NCBI GenBank assembly: GCA_028874365.1
Contig: JAPPJZ010000031.1
Span: 9,596 to 44,082, forward strand
Reading direction: 5' to 3'
From: Chloroflexota bacterium
GTDB lineage: Bacteria > Chloroflexota > Dehalococcoidia > Bin125
DNA: 34,487 bases
Both the position numbers and the translations under genes were made by a program. Below are positions 17,237 to 24,810 of this stretch, piece after piece; within the stretch, counting starts at the first letter, position 1; each line of letters opens with the position of its first letter. Below the pieces are notes generated by a model. The model was given only the letters and a program-made list of their open reading frames with translations, was not told where the DNA came from and made no database searches.

Positions 17237-18469
17237 ATGCCCTTGAGCAACGCTCAAGCTGCCGACTCCACTGCACCGTTGCTCGACCGCTACGAGGAAG
17301 TTGAGGCTCTCGCCGAGCAGATTCGCTCGCACGGCGTGATGGGGCTCGACACCGAGTTCATCTCCGAGCGCACCTACCATCCGCAACTCGCCCTCCTCCA
17401 GATTTCCACGCCGGACGGCATCTACCTGATCGATCCGCTGGCCGAACACATCCAGAAGGCGCCCGACCAGCCGATCTGGGACCTGATGGCCGATCCCGAG
17501 GTCGTCACCGTCGTCCACGCGCATGATCAGGAATCGCGCTTCTGCCTGCAGCGCACGGGGCGCGCGCCGGGCAACCTCTTCGACGTACAACTCGCGGCGG
17601 CGTTCAACGGCTTCTACTATCCGATCGCTTACGACCGACTTGTCGGCGGCGTGCTGCGACGTTCGCTGGGTTCGTCGCAATCGCGGACGAACTGGCTGCG
17701 GCGTCCGCTGACTGCGGCGCAGATGCGCTACGCGGCCGACGACGTCCGCCACCTCTTGCCGCTCCAGGATGCCTTCACCTCGCGCATGAGCGGCGACGGT
17801 CAACGCCGGCTGCGCTGGTTGGAGGAAGAGACGAACCAACGGCTCGAGCGGCTCTCGGACCGCGAGACCGACCGCTGGCGGCGGCTGTCCGGCGCGAACA
17901 AGCTCTCGCCGCGCTCGCTGGCGGCCCTGCGCGAGCTCTCGGCCTGGCGCGAATCGACGGCGCAGCGGCACGACATGCCCTTCCGCCGGGTCGCATCGGA
18001 CGACCTGCTGGTCTCGCTGGCGGCGACGCGGCCCGCCTCGGAGTCGGAACTCGCCTCGATTCGCGGCATCGGTAAACTGAGCGTCGGCTACCGGGAGCAG
18101 GTGCTGCAAGCCGTCTGGACGGCGAACGAACTGCCGGACGACGAGTTGCCGGCTCGCGCCGCGACGCAGCGCAACGGCAAGCCCTCGCGCATGGTCCTGC
18201 TCTTCCTCGAATCGGTCCTGGCGGCCTCCTGCGCCGATCACGAGATCGACCCCGCACTGGTCGGCGGCAGCTCGCAGCTTCGAGCGCTGATCGCCTGGAA
18301 CGAAGCCGGCCGCGCGGGCGAACTCACCCCGCCCCTGCTCAAGGGTTGGCGCGGCGAGGTCTGCGCCGAACCACTGCTCGACGCCCTCGAAGGCCGCCTC
18401 AGCCTGAGGATCAGCGACCCGCTCTCGGCGAATCCACTGGCGGTCGGCGGGCTTCAGACGCCGAATTAG
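17237..18469 (+). CDS. rnd: Ribonuclease D with HRDC domain
   Basis: A 410-aa DEDDy 3'-5' exoribonuclease involved in tRNA and small-RNA 3' maturation. Catalytic residues in view are Asp38 and Glu40 (GLDTEF), Asp97 (VHAHDQES), and the Tyr165/Asp169 pair in RYAADDVRH; FDVQLAAAF also matches the family. HRDC domains occupy the C-terminal half (SPRSLAALRELSAWRE onward, with LASIRGIG). The ATG at 17237 is chosen because upstream in-frame residues have no family match; its ribosome-binding site is weak. The gap of 134 bases to the divergent rpmJ should hold both promoters. Confidence 0.93.
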   Translation: MPLSNAQAADSTAPLLDRYEEVEALAEQIRSHGVMGLDTEFISERTYHPQLALLQISTPDGIYLIDPLAEHIQKAPDQPIWDLMADPEVVTVVHAHDQESRFCLQRTGRAPGNLFDVQLAAAFNGFYYPIAYDRLVGGVLRRSLGSSQSRTNWLRRPLTAAQMRYAADDVRHLLPLQDAFTSRMSGDGQRRLRWLEEETNQRLERLSDRETDRWRRLSGANKLSPRSLAALRELSAWRESTAQRHDMPFRRVASDDLLVSLAATRPASESELASIRGIGKLSVGYREQVLQAVWTANELPDDELPARAATQRNGKPSRMVLLFLESVLAASCADHEIDPALVGGSSQLRALIAWNEAGRAGELTPPLLKGWRGEVCAEPLLDALEGRLSLRISDPLSANPLAVGGLQTPN

Positions 18470-18833
18470 GCGCGATTCAGGCTCCGCGGGGCGAGAATTT
18501 CGGGGGATTTCTTCGGATCTCCTGTCCTGGGCTGAAGATCGTGCGTTCTGGCGTCCAGCAGAGTCCAGATTTGTCCAGATTCGTCCAGATCTGGCTAGAT
18601 CTGGCCAGTTTTGGGCAGGAAAAGTCCGGCTGAGAGCAGGGATGTGCCGGTCTGCGTCGTGCTGTCGGCGGGGCGTTGGGGTGGCTTGCTGGTCTCGGTC
18701 GTTCATATGTTCTCATGGTACCCGATTTTGGCCGGCGTGGGTTGTCGGACCGGGTGCGCGCGCTCGGAGTGCATCGGTGGTGTCAGTGGCGGGATGAACG
18801 ACCTGCGGGGCCGCGCTAAGATGGCTGAGGCGA
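18470..18833 (+). other. 364-base non-coding gap between rnd and tRNA-Asn
   Basis: No gene is supported here. ORFs crossing it lack coding character and one runs into tRNA-Asn. It contains a 10-bp-period repeat (18553-18622, listed separately). A possible weak minus-10 box TAAGAT is at 18817-18822, 11 bases before tRNA-Asn, with only a poor minus-35. No convincing terminator is visible after rnd. Confidence 0.6.
18553..18622 (+). repeat. Seven-unit degenerate repeat with 10-bp period
   Basis: Seven consecutive 10-bp units: GTCCAGCAGA, GTCCAGATTT, GTCCAGATTC, GTCCAGATCT, GGCTAGATCT, GGCCAGTTTT, GGGCAGGAAA. The core is GTCCAGAT, and units 3-5 create the palindrome CCAGATCTGG (18585-18594). The period is close to one helical turn, so repeated motifs face the same side of the DNA. 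The function is unknown. Confidence 0.85.
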
Positions 18834-18909
18834 TGCCCGGTAGCTCAATTGGTAGAGCGGGCGGCTGTTAACCGCTAGGTTGCGGGTTCAAGTCCTGCCC
18901 GGGCAGCCA
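18834..18909 (+). tRNA. tRNA-Asn(GTT)
   Basis: The acceptor TGCCCGG (18834-18840) pairs with CCGGGCA (18899-18905). The anticodon loop CTGTTAA gives GTT, the T-arm carries GGTTCAAGTCC, the discriminator is G, and CCA is encoded at 18907-18909. The next gene, on the opposite strand, ends one base beyond the CCA, so the tRNA 3' end forms the left edge of the accessory cassette. Confidence 0.96.
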
Positions 18910-18910
18910 T

Positions 18911-19624
18911 CTATCCGCCAGTAGTCCGAAGATATGGACGGTCCAGCGCCCGCTGGTTCAAGCGCCTGCCGCGTTCTGTCACTGGCAGTGCGTTCATTAG
19001 GCCCGCGTCTACCGCCCGGCCCAGAAGCTTGACAAAGGGGCGATTCAAGGGCTGCTTGCGCGCCGTAGGGCTTACCGCCAATTCAGCCAATATCCGCGCC
19101 AATTGCACTTTGTTCAAGTTACCGCCAGTGCGAGCCGCAAACAGCTTCGCGATGTCCTTCTCTCGCCAATTGTCCCTAACGTCCCGCATTTCTGCTCTGG
19201 AGAACGCGTATTGCTCATTGCACGCCAATGTCAGCGCCCTCGCCAAATCGCTGTCGCTAAAGTTGTCGAACTCAAAAGTCTTCTTCCACACCTTCACTCT
19301 CTCCGGCGCTATAACCCTCCGCCTCAAACCGGACAACGACTTCTTAGTCTTCGACGAATCCTTCAGTCTACTTGCTCCTCCTTCGTTGTCGAGCACGACA
19401 AACACGACAACTTGGTGATCCTGAAGGTAGTCTACTAACCGGAATATCGCGTTGTATCTGTCTTCCCTGCTGTTGCCGGTAGCATTTCCTATTCCTCTTA
19501 GATTTACAAGTTCAATGCTGCCAGTTCCGTATTCAAACCCAAACAACAAGGGAAACAGACGACTGATGAACTCTACTTCGCTTTGTCCTTCCAACATAAG
19601 TACGACCTTCGGTTGGGGATTCAC
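18911..19624 (-). CDS. TOPRIM-domain protein, OLD/DUF4435-like
   Basis: A 237-aa protein starting at GTG. The N-terminal TOPRIM-like domain shows the acidic motif LMLEGQSEVEF (Glu12) and a second motif VVVFVVLDNEGG (Asp79 and Glu81), matching the E...DxD pattern of OLD-family nucleases and related TOPRIM proteins; FEFDNFSDSDLARAL further on also fits that group. The C-terminal third is helical and basic. Metal-dependent nuclease activity is inferred from the motifs and not shown. It lies 18 bases after the 327-aa gene, so the two are co-transcribed. Unlike PARIS or Gabija, no ATPase gene is adjacent. The codons are less GC-biased than in its neighbours. Confidence 0.7.
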   Translation of the reverse strand: MNPQPKVVLMLEGQSEVEFISRLFPLLFGFEYGTGSIELVNLRGIGNATGNSREDRYNAIFRLVDYLQDHQVVVFVVLDNEGGASRLKDSSKTKKSLSGLRRRVIAPERVKVWKKTFEFDNFSDSDLARALTLACNEQYAFSRAEMRDVRDNWREKDIAKLFAARTGGNLNKVQLARILAELAVSPTARKQPLNRPFVKLLGRAVDAGLMNALPVTERGRRLNQRALDRPYLRTTGG

Positions 19625-19642
19625 ATCATACTGATTCGCTAC

Positions 19643-20626
19643 CTATTCCAAATGGAGCCTTGGGTCCTGCTGTACCTTCGCTTCAGGCACAGAGTCCAAT
19701 CGGATTCCCAATGCCTTGTCGACCGATTCGACGTCATCTTCGTACAAATCTTCGAACAGGCTGCGGAAGAGCCCTGCCATTTGCCGAAACAGTTGAGCGC
19801 GTAGTGCATCGCCCCTCAGTTGAGCTCTCTTCCGATGGGACACGAACTGAACCATGTTTGACCAATCAAACAACGGATCGCAATCCTGCCGTGCCCACCT
19901 CAACCCTCTATGCGCCCTCATCAGTGAGTCCTGTGTCACGCCGAATCGTTCCGCCACCTTCTCAGAGTCCCAGTTCTCTCGATATTGGTACCAGTCCCAC
20001 GAATCACTATCATAAGCCAGCACTCCTCCATACCAGCTCGACTGTGGTAGATGGATAGTTCGCCTGTTGCTGAGTGTACTCGGCAGGTATGCGTTGGAAA
20101 TGTACTGTGCTAATGCAGCTTCCGCCCTCCGCTTCGACGACCGCTCTTGCAACCTCTTTTCGGTCCATTCGAGAACCCTCTCCATGTGCTCTTCCCAGGA
20201 TGGGTCTACTGCGTCCGGTTCCAGATGCCAGTCCAGCTCAATCTCGTAGTTCAGTCGGCGCAGAACGTCGTCCAAATCCCACACTTGGAATGCGGAATAG
20301 AGAGGCACTACCCGATTGTCCTCGATCTCCGGAACCGAATACTCTGTGAACGGAGAGTAGGACTCGATTATCCACTGATCCCAAAAGGAGTTTGGAGCAG
20401 GCAGACCGTCCAAGTAGATTGAACCATTACCATCCGCCCCTCGATCTATCCGAACTAGGGGACGAAAGGCTCTCAGTACCTCCAACCGATGAAGGCGCTC
20501 TCTGGTTACACGAAGGTTACGCTCCGTACAGTAGCGCACGAAGTCGTCAGCCGACAGAAGGCCGCGCATTCTCACGGCTGCTTCGTCGAGTATCAAACGG
20601 GCCGGGTAGCGTGGAAGGGTTACCAC
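19643..20626 (-). CDS. Unknown 327-aa partner of the TOPRIM protein
   Basis: Not recognised. It starts at GTG with AAGGTG seven bases ahead. Residues 24-60 look like a small helix-turn-helix (SADDFVRYCTERNLRVTRERL then LRPLVRI-like FRPLVRID), and residues 220-240 (SEKVAERFGVTQDSL) resemble a second one. The middle is rich in Trp, Tyr and acidic residues (ELDWHLEPDA, DSDSWDWYQY) and residues 145-170 form a charged helix. There are no membrane segments or signal peptide. It is the upstream gene of a two-gene operon with the TOPRIM protein, so a sensor or adaptor role is plausible. Base composition matches its partner and not the flanking chromosome. Confidence 0.7.
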   Translation of the reverse strand: MVTLPRYPARLILDEAAVRMRGLLSADDFVRYCTERNLRVTRERLHRLEVLRAFRPLVRIDRGADGNGSIYLDGLPAPNSFWDQWIIESYSPFTEYSVPEIEDNRVVPLYSAFQVWDLDDVLRRLNYEIELDWHLEPDAVDPSWEEHMERVLEWTEKRLQERSSKRRAEAALAQYISNAYLPSTLSNRRTIHLPQSSWYGGVLAYDSDSWDWYQYRENWDSEKVAERFGVTQDSLMRAHRGLRWARQDCDPLFDWSNMVQFVSHRKRAQLRGDALRAQLFRQMAGLFRSLFEDLYEDDVESVDKALGIRLDSVPEAKVQQDPRLHLE

Positions 20627-20669
20627 TGTTAGGCACCTTACCCTTCGACATCGCGGGTTTGCAGAGACT

Positions 20670-20743
20670 TGGCTGCCGAGCCAGGATTCGAACCTGAACT
20701 GAGGGATCCAAAGTCCCTAGTGCTACCGTTACACTACTCGGCA
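20670..20743 (-). tRNA. tRNA-Gln(TTG)
   Basis: Minus strand. The acceptor TGCCGAG (20743-20737) pairs with CTCGGCA (20680-20674). The anticodon loop CTTTGGA gives TTG, the T-arm reads GGTTCGAATCC, the discriminator is G and CCA is encoded at 20672-20670. It lies 14 bases after tRNA-Leu on the same strand and its 3' end forms the right edge of the accessory cassette. Confidence 0.96.
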
Positions 20744-20757
20744 AGTGGAGATGAGCT

Positions 20758-20844
20758 TGGTACCGAGGGCCGGACTCGAACCGGCACGGGCTTTACGCCC
20801 AATGGTTTTTGAGACCATCGCGTCTACCATTCCGCCACCTCGGC
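20758..20844 (-). tRNA. tRNA-Leu(CAA)
   Basis: Minus strand with the long variable arm expected of tRNA-Leu. The acceptor GCCGAGG (20844-20838) pairs with CCTCGGT (first pair G-U). The anticodon loop CTCAAAA gives CAA, the variable stem is GGGC/GCCC, the T-arm GGTTCGAGTCC, discriminator A and CCA encoded at 20760-20758. It begins 17 bases after the CNNM gene on the same strand, so the two tRNAs could be processed from a shared transcript. Confidence 0.95.
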
Positions 20845-20861
20845 ACGCATTGTTCAGACTA

Positions 20862-22190
20862 TCAGGACTCGCGGGCGACGTCGTGGCGGGGGTCGTGGCG
20901 GGGGTCGTGGCGTGCATCGCCGTCCTCGCGGTGAGCCTGAATCACGTTCAACTTGCGGAAGCGGACCAGTCGGATGCGGCGGCGATCCGACTCGGCGACC
21001 GTCCAGCGATAGCCGTGCAGATCGATTGACTCCTCGGTCTGGGGGATGCGGCGGAAGCGTTGCAGCAGCATGCCGGCGACCGTCTCCGCCTCCTCGTCCG
21101 AGAAGTCGAGCTCCAGCTCCGAGCCGAGGTCGGTCAGACCGCGGCGGCCCTCGACGAACTGCTCGCCGGCGATGCTCACCGGGACGGGCTCCGAGGCGGC
21201 CCGCGTCTCGCTGCGGATGTTGCCGACAACCAGCTCGAGGATGTCCTCGAGCGTGACCAGGCCGGTGGTCGCGCCGAACTCGTCGATTAGCAGCATCAGG
21301 TGCTGACCGGTGGTCTGCATTTGCGTGAGCACGCGCTGGACCGAAGCGCGTTCCGACTCGACCGGCGCATCGCGCATCACCTCGCGGACGCGGCGCTCGC
21401 GATGGCCCCGACCCAGCTCGGCCACAACGTCGGAGCCGTGCAGGTAGCCGATGTAGTCGTCGGCCGAGCGGTAGCGCACCGGCAGGCGCAGGAATCCGGC
21501 CTCGCCGAAGGTGCGGCCGGCCTCTTCGAGCGTGGCGGCCGAATCGATCGATCTGACCTGCGGGCGCGGGGTCATGATCCGTCGCACCTGGGTCTCGCCA
21601 AGGCGCAGCGCGCCGAGCAGGACCGAGGTGTCCTGACCCTCCAGCTCGCCCTCCTCGCGAGCCTGGACGATCGCGGTGCGCAGTTCGCCGAGCGACAGCG
21701 CCGAGTGCGCCTCTTCCTGGCCGCCGACGATCCGCAGCCAGATGCGCGAGGTCCAGTCGAGCGCGACCACGGCCGGGGCGGTCAGTCGGGCCCACCAGCT
21801 CAGCGGCAGCGAGTAGTAGCGCGCCACGGCAAGGTTGTGATGCAGGGCGACCGACTTCGGGCCAATCTCGCCGAAGATCACGAGCAGGATCGTCACGGCC
21901 ACGGTGGCCACGACGATGCTCAGCCCGCCGCTGCCGCCGACCAGCTCCTGCGCGATCACCGCGCCGACGGTCGCGGCGCCGGTGTTGACGAGGTTGTTGC
22001 CGACCAGGATCGAGGCGAGCAGCCGGCGGGGTTCGCGCAGCAAGGCGGCCGCGCGGTCGGCGCCGGGCAGACGTCGGCGACGCTCGTGCTCGAGCCGCAC
22101 GCCCTCGATCGACAGATATGCCGTCTCGGAACTGGAGAAGAACGCCGACAGCGCCAGCAGGCCGGCCAGCAGCACGAAATACTCAATCAC
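20862..22190 (-). CDS. CNNM/CBS-pair membrane protein (CorC/HlyC-like)
   Basis: A 442-aa protein of the hemolysin C/CNNM family, linked to magnesium and cobalt transport. The N-terminal CNNM domain has about four membrane helices with the motifs SSSETAYLS, GNNLVNTG and FGEIGPKS. A CBS pair follows (from IMTPRPQVRSID to LEDILELVVG), then a CorC_HlyC domain with TVAGMLLQRF. The GTG at 22190 is chosen because GGGAG stands seven bases ahead and it gives the usual N-terminus. The last residues, HDPRHDPRHD, come from a 12-bp tandem repeat and follow the conserved domain. Confidence 0.93.
   Translation of the reverse strand: MIEYFVLLAGLLALSAFFSSSETAYLSIEGVRLEHERRRRLPGADRAAALLREPRRLLASILVGNNLVNTGAATVGAVIAQELVGGSGGLSIVVATVAVTILLVIFGEIGPKSVALHHNLAVARYYSLPLSWWARLTAPAVVALDWTSRIWLRIVGGQEEAHSALSLGELRTAIVQAREEGELEGQDTSVLLGALRLGETQVRRIMTPRPQVRSIDSAATLEEAGRTFGEAGFLRLPVRYRSADDYIGYLHGSDVVAELGRGHRERRVREVMRDAPVESERASVQRVLTQMQTTGQHLMLLIDEFGATTGLVTLEDILELVVGNIRSETRAASEPVPVSIAGEQFVEGRRGLTDLGSELELDFSDEEAETVAGMLLQRFRRIPQTEESIDLHGYRWTVAESDRRRIRLVRFRKLNVIQAHREDGDARHDPRHDPRHDVARES
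20880..20915 (-). repeat. 12-bp tandem repeat at the CNNM gene 3' end
   Basis: Three units of GTCGTGGCGGGG (plus strand), the third diverged to GTCGTGGCGTGC, encoding HDPRHDPRHD on the minus strand. It lies just upstream of tRNA-Leu. This is a likely replication-slippage tract, possibly variable between strains. Confidence 0.85.
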
Positions 22191-22280
22191 GAACGGACTC
22201 CCTGCACGTTCCGTCACACAACGGACAGTGCTGCCCCCGAAACTGCCGGGGGCCATGAATCCCTACGCTACTCTTCTGGC

Positions 22281-22517
22281 ATGGTTGCACCGACAGAACC
22301 ACTCAGTATCAGCAACGCGGCCGACATCCTGAATGTTGACGCCGACGCTCTGCTCGACGAAATCCGCAACGCCGCAGCCGAAGCCGAGCGACCCTCGGCG
22401 CGGGATTGAACGATTCCCGGACCGGCGCTCAGTGTGAGCGTCTTCGTCAACGGCAAGCTCGCGGTCTGCGAACGGGACAAGCCCGGCTCCGACGACTGGC
22501 GCGTTCTCTTCAAATGA
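22281..22517 (+). CDS. Small hypothetical ORF interrupted by in-frame TGA
   Basis: The ATG at 22281 opens a 42-codon ORF (MVAPTEPLSISNAADI...) ending at TGA 22407-22409. The same frame then runs on for 35 sense codons with coding-like character (VSVFVNGKLAVCERD, DDWRVLFK) to TGA 22515-22517, 7 bases before the HAD phosphatase. A GTG at 22434 could restart translation. The options are two tiny genes, one gene with a nonsense mutation, or chance. No selenocysteine insertion element was identified. The first part has a helix-rich, acidic composition. The family is not recognised. Confidence 0.4.
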
Positions 22518-22524
22518 TTACGGC

Positions 22525-23196
22525 ATGAGACCGAGGTATCTGTCGGTCGTCTTCGACCTCGACGGCACGCTCGCGGACACGGAGCCGCTGGTCGTCGGCT
22601 GCATGCTGGAGACGATCAACGCCCACGGCCATCCCGTCGACGAGGCACTCCTGCTTAAGTTCATCGGCCCTCCGCTGCCGGTGATGCTGCACAACATGCT
22701 GGGCCTCAACCTCGAGCAGGCCCAGCCGATCTACATGGATTACCTGCGCCGATACGAGGAGTCCTACATGCCGCGCACGCGCCCGCTGCCGGGCGCGGAA
22801 ATGCTGCTGGACGCGCTGCGCGACGCCGAGGTGCCGCTCGCCGTGGTGACGAACAAACGAGAAGACGCCGGCCGCAAGACGGTCGAACTGCTGGGCTGGA
22901 CCGAGCGATTCGAGACGATCATCGGCGCCGACACGGCCAGCGATCCCAAACCTCACGCCGCTCCTCTCCTGCACGCGCTCGAGGTGCTCAACGGCGACGC
23001 CGAGACGGCCGCCATGGTCGGAGACACGGAGTCGGACATGGGAGCGGGGCGCAACGCGGGGTTCGCCGGTGTGATCGGCATCGTCGGAGTTCGGGACGCC
23101 GACTACCTGCGTCGGTTCGGCGCGACGCATACGGCGGAAGATCTCGACGGCGTGCGCCAACTGCTACTCGCCGGATCCGCCGCTACTACCGATTGA
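22525..23196 (+). CDS. HAD-superfamily phosphatase (Gph-like)
   Basis: A 223-aa HAD hydrolase with a phosphoglycolate-phosphatase-like layout. The nucleophile motif FDLDGTLAD has Asp11 and Asp13, an alpha-helical cap follows, then motif II AVVTNK, the Lys of motif III within DPKPHAAPLL, and the motif IV acidic pair in MVGDTESDM. The exact substrate is unknown; small sugar or glycolate phosphates are usual for this subfamily. The 3' end overlaps the convergent enoyl-CoA hydratase gene by 11 bases. Confidence 0.92.
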   Translation: MRPRYLSVVFDLDGTLADTEPLVVGCMLETINAHGHPVDEALLLKFIGPPLPVMLHNMLGLNLEQAQPIYMDYLRRYEESYMPRTRPLPGAEMLLDALRDAEVPLAVVTNKREDAGRKTVELLGWTERFETIIGADTASDPKPHAAPLLHALEVLNGDAETAAMVGDTESDMGAGRNAGFAGVIGIVGVRDADYLRRFGATHTAEDLDGVRQLLLAGSAATTD

Positions 23197-23977
23197 AGAC
23201 CGGTTCTCGCTTCTCGAGGAACGCGGTGACGGCTTCCGCGTGCGAGGGCAGGCGGCGCGACTCCCGGTCTCGGGCGCCTTCGCGCTCCATCACTCGGGAC
23301 AGGTCGGGTTCGGTGACGTTGTCGTTGAGCAGCGTCTTGATCTTGCGCACCACGGCTGTGGGGTTGTTGGCGTACTCTTCGGCCTTGGCCAGCGCCGTGG
23401 CGAACAGGTCTTCCTTCGGAACGACCGCCGAGACCAGTCCGATGCGATAGGCCTCTTCGGCCGGCACCATGCGGCCCGAGAGGCAGATGTCGGTCGCGTG
23501 GCCGAGGCCAACCAGTTGGGCCAGCAAGCGGGTCGAGCCGAGTTCCGGCACGAGTCCGACCTTGACGAAGCGAATCGAGAGCTTCGTGTCCTCGGCGGCG
23601 TAGCGAACGTCAGCGGGTAGCGCGAGGGTCAGGCCGACGCCGACGGCGTAGCCGTGAATCGCAACGATCACAGGCTTGGACTCACGAATCAGCTGGGTCC
23701 AGTTCGTGCCCAGCCGCATCCCCCGGTCGCGGTTGGTGGCGTCGGGATCGTCGGCCAGGCGCTGGTTGAACCCTTGCAGATCGGCGCCGGCGCAGAAGGC
23801 TCGACCTTCGCCGGCGATGACGACGGCGCCGATACCGTCGTCGGCATTCCAGGCGTGAATCTGGTCGGCCATCTCGCCGGCCATCTGATCGGTCCAGGCG
23901 TTCAGCTTTTCGGGACGGTTCAGCCGGATGACTCCGACGCGGCCGATCGTCTCGGTCAGGATCTGTTCGTAGGTCAT
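23186..23977 (-). CDS. Enoyl-CoA hydratase/isomerase family protein, copy 1
   Basis: A 263-aa crotonase-fold enzyme acting on acyl-CoA esters. The first oxyanion-hole strand GRAFCAGADLQG is at residues 59-69, the second lies in AIHGYAVGVGLTLAL, and LSIRFVKVGLVPELGSTRLL carries the Glu at the usual catalytic position. The start MTYEQILTE and C-terminal FLEKREPVF are normal for the family. It may hydrate enoyl-CoA in beta-oxidation, but crotonase members have many reactions and none can be fixed from sequence. It is unrelated in strand and operon to the copy at 29396-30193. Confidence 0.92.
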   Translation of the reverse strand: MTYEQILTETIGRVGVIRLNRPEKLNAWTDQMAGEMADQIHAWNADDGIGAVVIAGEGRAFCAGADLQGFNQRLADDPDATNRDRGMRLGTNWTQLIRESKPVIVAIHGYAVGVGLTLALPADVRYAAEDTKLSIRFVKVGLVPELGSTRLLAQLVGLGHATDICLSGRMVPAEEAYRIGLVSAVVPKEDLFATALAKAEEYANNPTAVVRKIKTLLNDNVTEPDLSRVMEREGARDRESRRLPSHAEAVTAFLEKREPVFNR

Positions 23978-24064
23978 CGCGCGTCGCCCGCTTCCGTTGT
24001 GTGCTTTGATGGGCCAAGTCTATATGTCGCAGGGAACATCACCTGCTGAGTCGGCCCACCAACG

Positions 24065-24808
24065 GTGAGCGACATCCCTAGGCTCGAATCCATGAGCCGC
24101 ATCGTTGAATTGCGAGATGCCGCTGGCCTGGAGATCACGACCCGCTCCGGCGCGCTTGTGGTGATCGCCGAGGACGGGCGCGTCGACATCGAAGTCGACG
24201 GCCTTCAGGAGAGAGCGAAGCGCCGGCAGATCTGGCGTGAGCGAGGCCGCCTGCACATCCGCTCCGGCAGCGGCAGTAACGCGCTGACGGTGAAGTGCCC
24301 GCCGGGCACCGACATCGGCGCCGGCAGCGACTCGGGCCGGGTCGAACTGCGCGGTGATTTCGGCGACGTCAAGCTCAAGAGCAGCAGCAGCACCATCAGC
24401 GTCGAGAGCGCACGCAGCGCTGAGGCGAAGACGCGCGACGGCAAGATTGACATCGCCCGTATCCACGGCCGTGCGTCAGCCGGGACGATTTCCGGGGCGA
24501 TCGAGGTGGACCAAGCGCGCAGTGCGCGAGCGGCGACCGTCAGCGGCAAGATCAAGATGAGGCGAGTCGTCGGCTCGGCGGAGGCAATGAGCGTCAGCGG
24601 CAACATCGACATCAAATCGGAAGGCGCCGGCGATATCAGCGCTGCTACCGTCTCCGGCGCGATCAAGGTCCGGATCCCCGAGCACCGCGCTCCCGAGATC
24701 AAGTGTCACCGCAAATCGGGCAGTCTTGATGTCGACTGCACGGAGGGCAATGACCTGCGGATCACGGTGGCGACGGTTTCGGGCGCGATCAAGGTAGGCA
24801 CCCACTGA
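24065..24808 (+). CDS. DUF4097-like beta-repeat protein
   Basis: A 247-aa protein made of short beta-strand repeats with a recurring VSGxIxV motif (for example TVSGAIKV twice and SVSGNIDI), as in the DUF4097 putative-adhesin family that forms a right-handed beta-helix-like stack. There is no signal peptide or membrane segment, so despite the family name it is likely cytoplasmic. It starts at GTG 24065; an internal ATG at 24092 is an alternative. The stop is only 2 bases before the possible TTG start of the nucleotidyl cyclase gene, suggesting co-translation. The function is unknown. Confidence 0.8.
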   Translation: MSDIPRLESMSRIVELRDAAGLEITTRSGALVVIAEDGRVDIEVDGLQERAKRRQIWRERGRLHIRSGSGSNALTVKCPPGTDIGAGSDSGRVELRGDFGDVKLKSSSSTISVESARSAEAKTRDGKIDIARIHGRASAGTISGAIEVDQARSARAATVSGKIKMRRVVGSAEAMSVSGNIDIKSEGAGDISAATVSGAIKVRIPEHRAPEIKCHRKSGSLDVDCTEGNDLRITVATVSGAIKVGTH

Positions 24809-24810
24809 TT

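Larger units (their letters stand above)
18910..20669. other. Lower-GC accessory cassette between tRNA 3' ends
   Basis: A two-gene insert with visibly lower GC and different codon use from both flanks. It lies exactly between the 3' end of tRNA-Asn (plus strand) and the 3' end of tRNA-Gln (minus strand). Because both tRNAs end in GGCAGCCA, the insert is flanked by an 8-bp inverted repeat (18902-18909 and 20670-20677). No integrase or transposase is present, so any mobility is historical or depended on other elements. Transfer is inferred from position and base composition. Confidence 0.65.

Noticed and set aside
17216-18706. A 496-codon minus-strand open frame opposite RNase D
   Set aside because: The RNase D frame carries catalytic motifs and HRDC domains; the antisense frame has none.
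18611-18871. Possible 86-aa ORF before and into tRNA-Asn
   Set aside because: It ends inside the tRNA gene, has mixed composition and no plausible ribosome-binding site or family.
18911-20626. PARIS or Gabija system
   Set aside because: Both need an ATPase or helicase partner, which is absent; the 327-aa protein has no Walker motifs.
20880-20915. Short repeats considered as a CRISPR-like array
   Set aside because: They are 12-bp head-to-tail units without spacers, inside the CNNM coding sequence. No CRISPR array or cas gene is visible anywhere in the window.
21300-22409. A 369-codon plus-strand frame opposite the CNNM gene
   Set aside because: Only its last 43 codons (from ATG 22281) lie outside the CNNM gene; the rest is a shadow.
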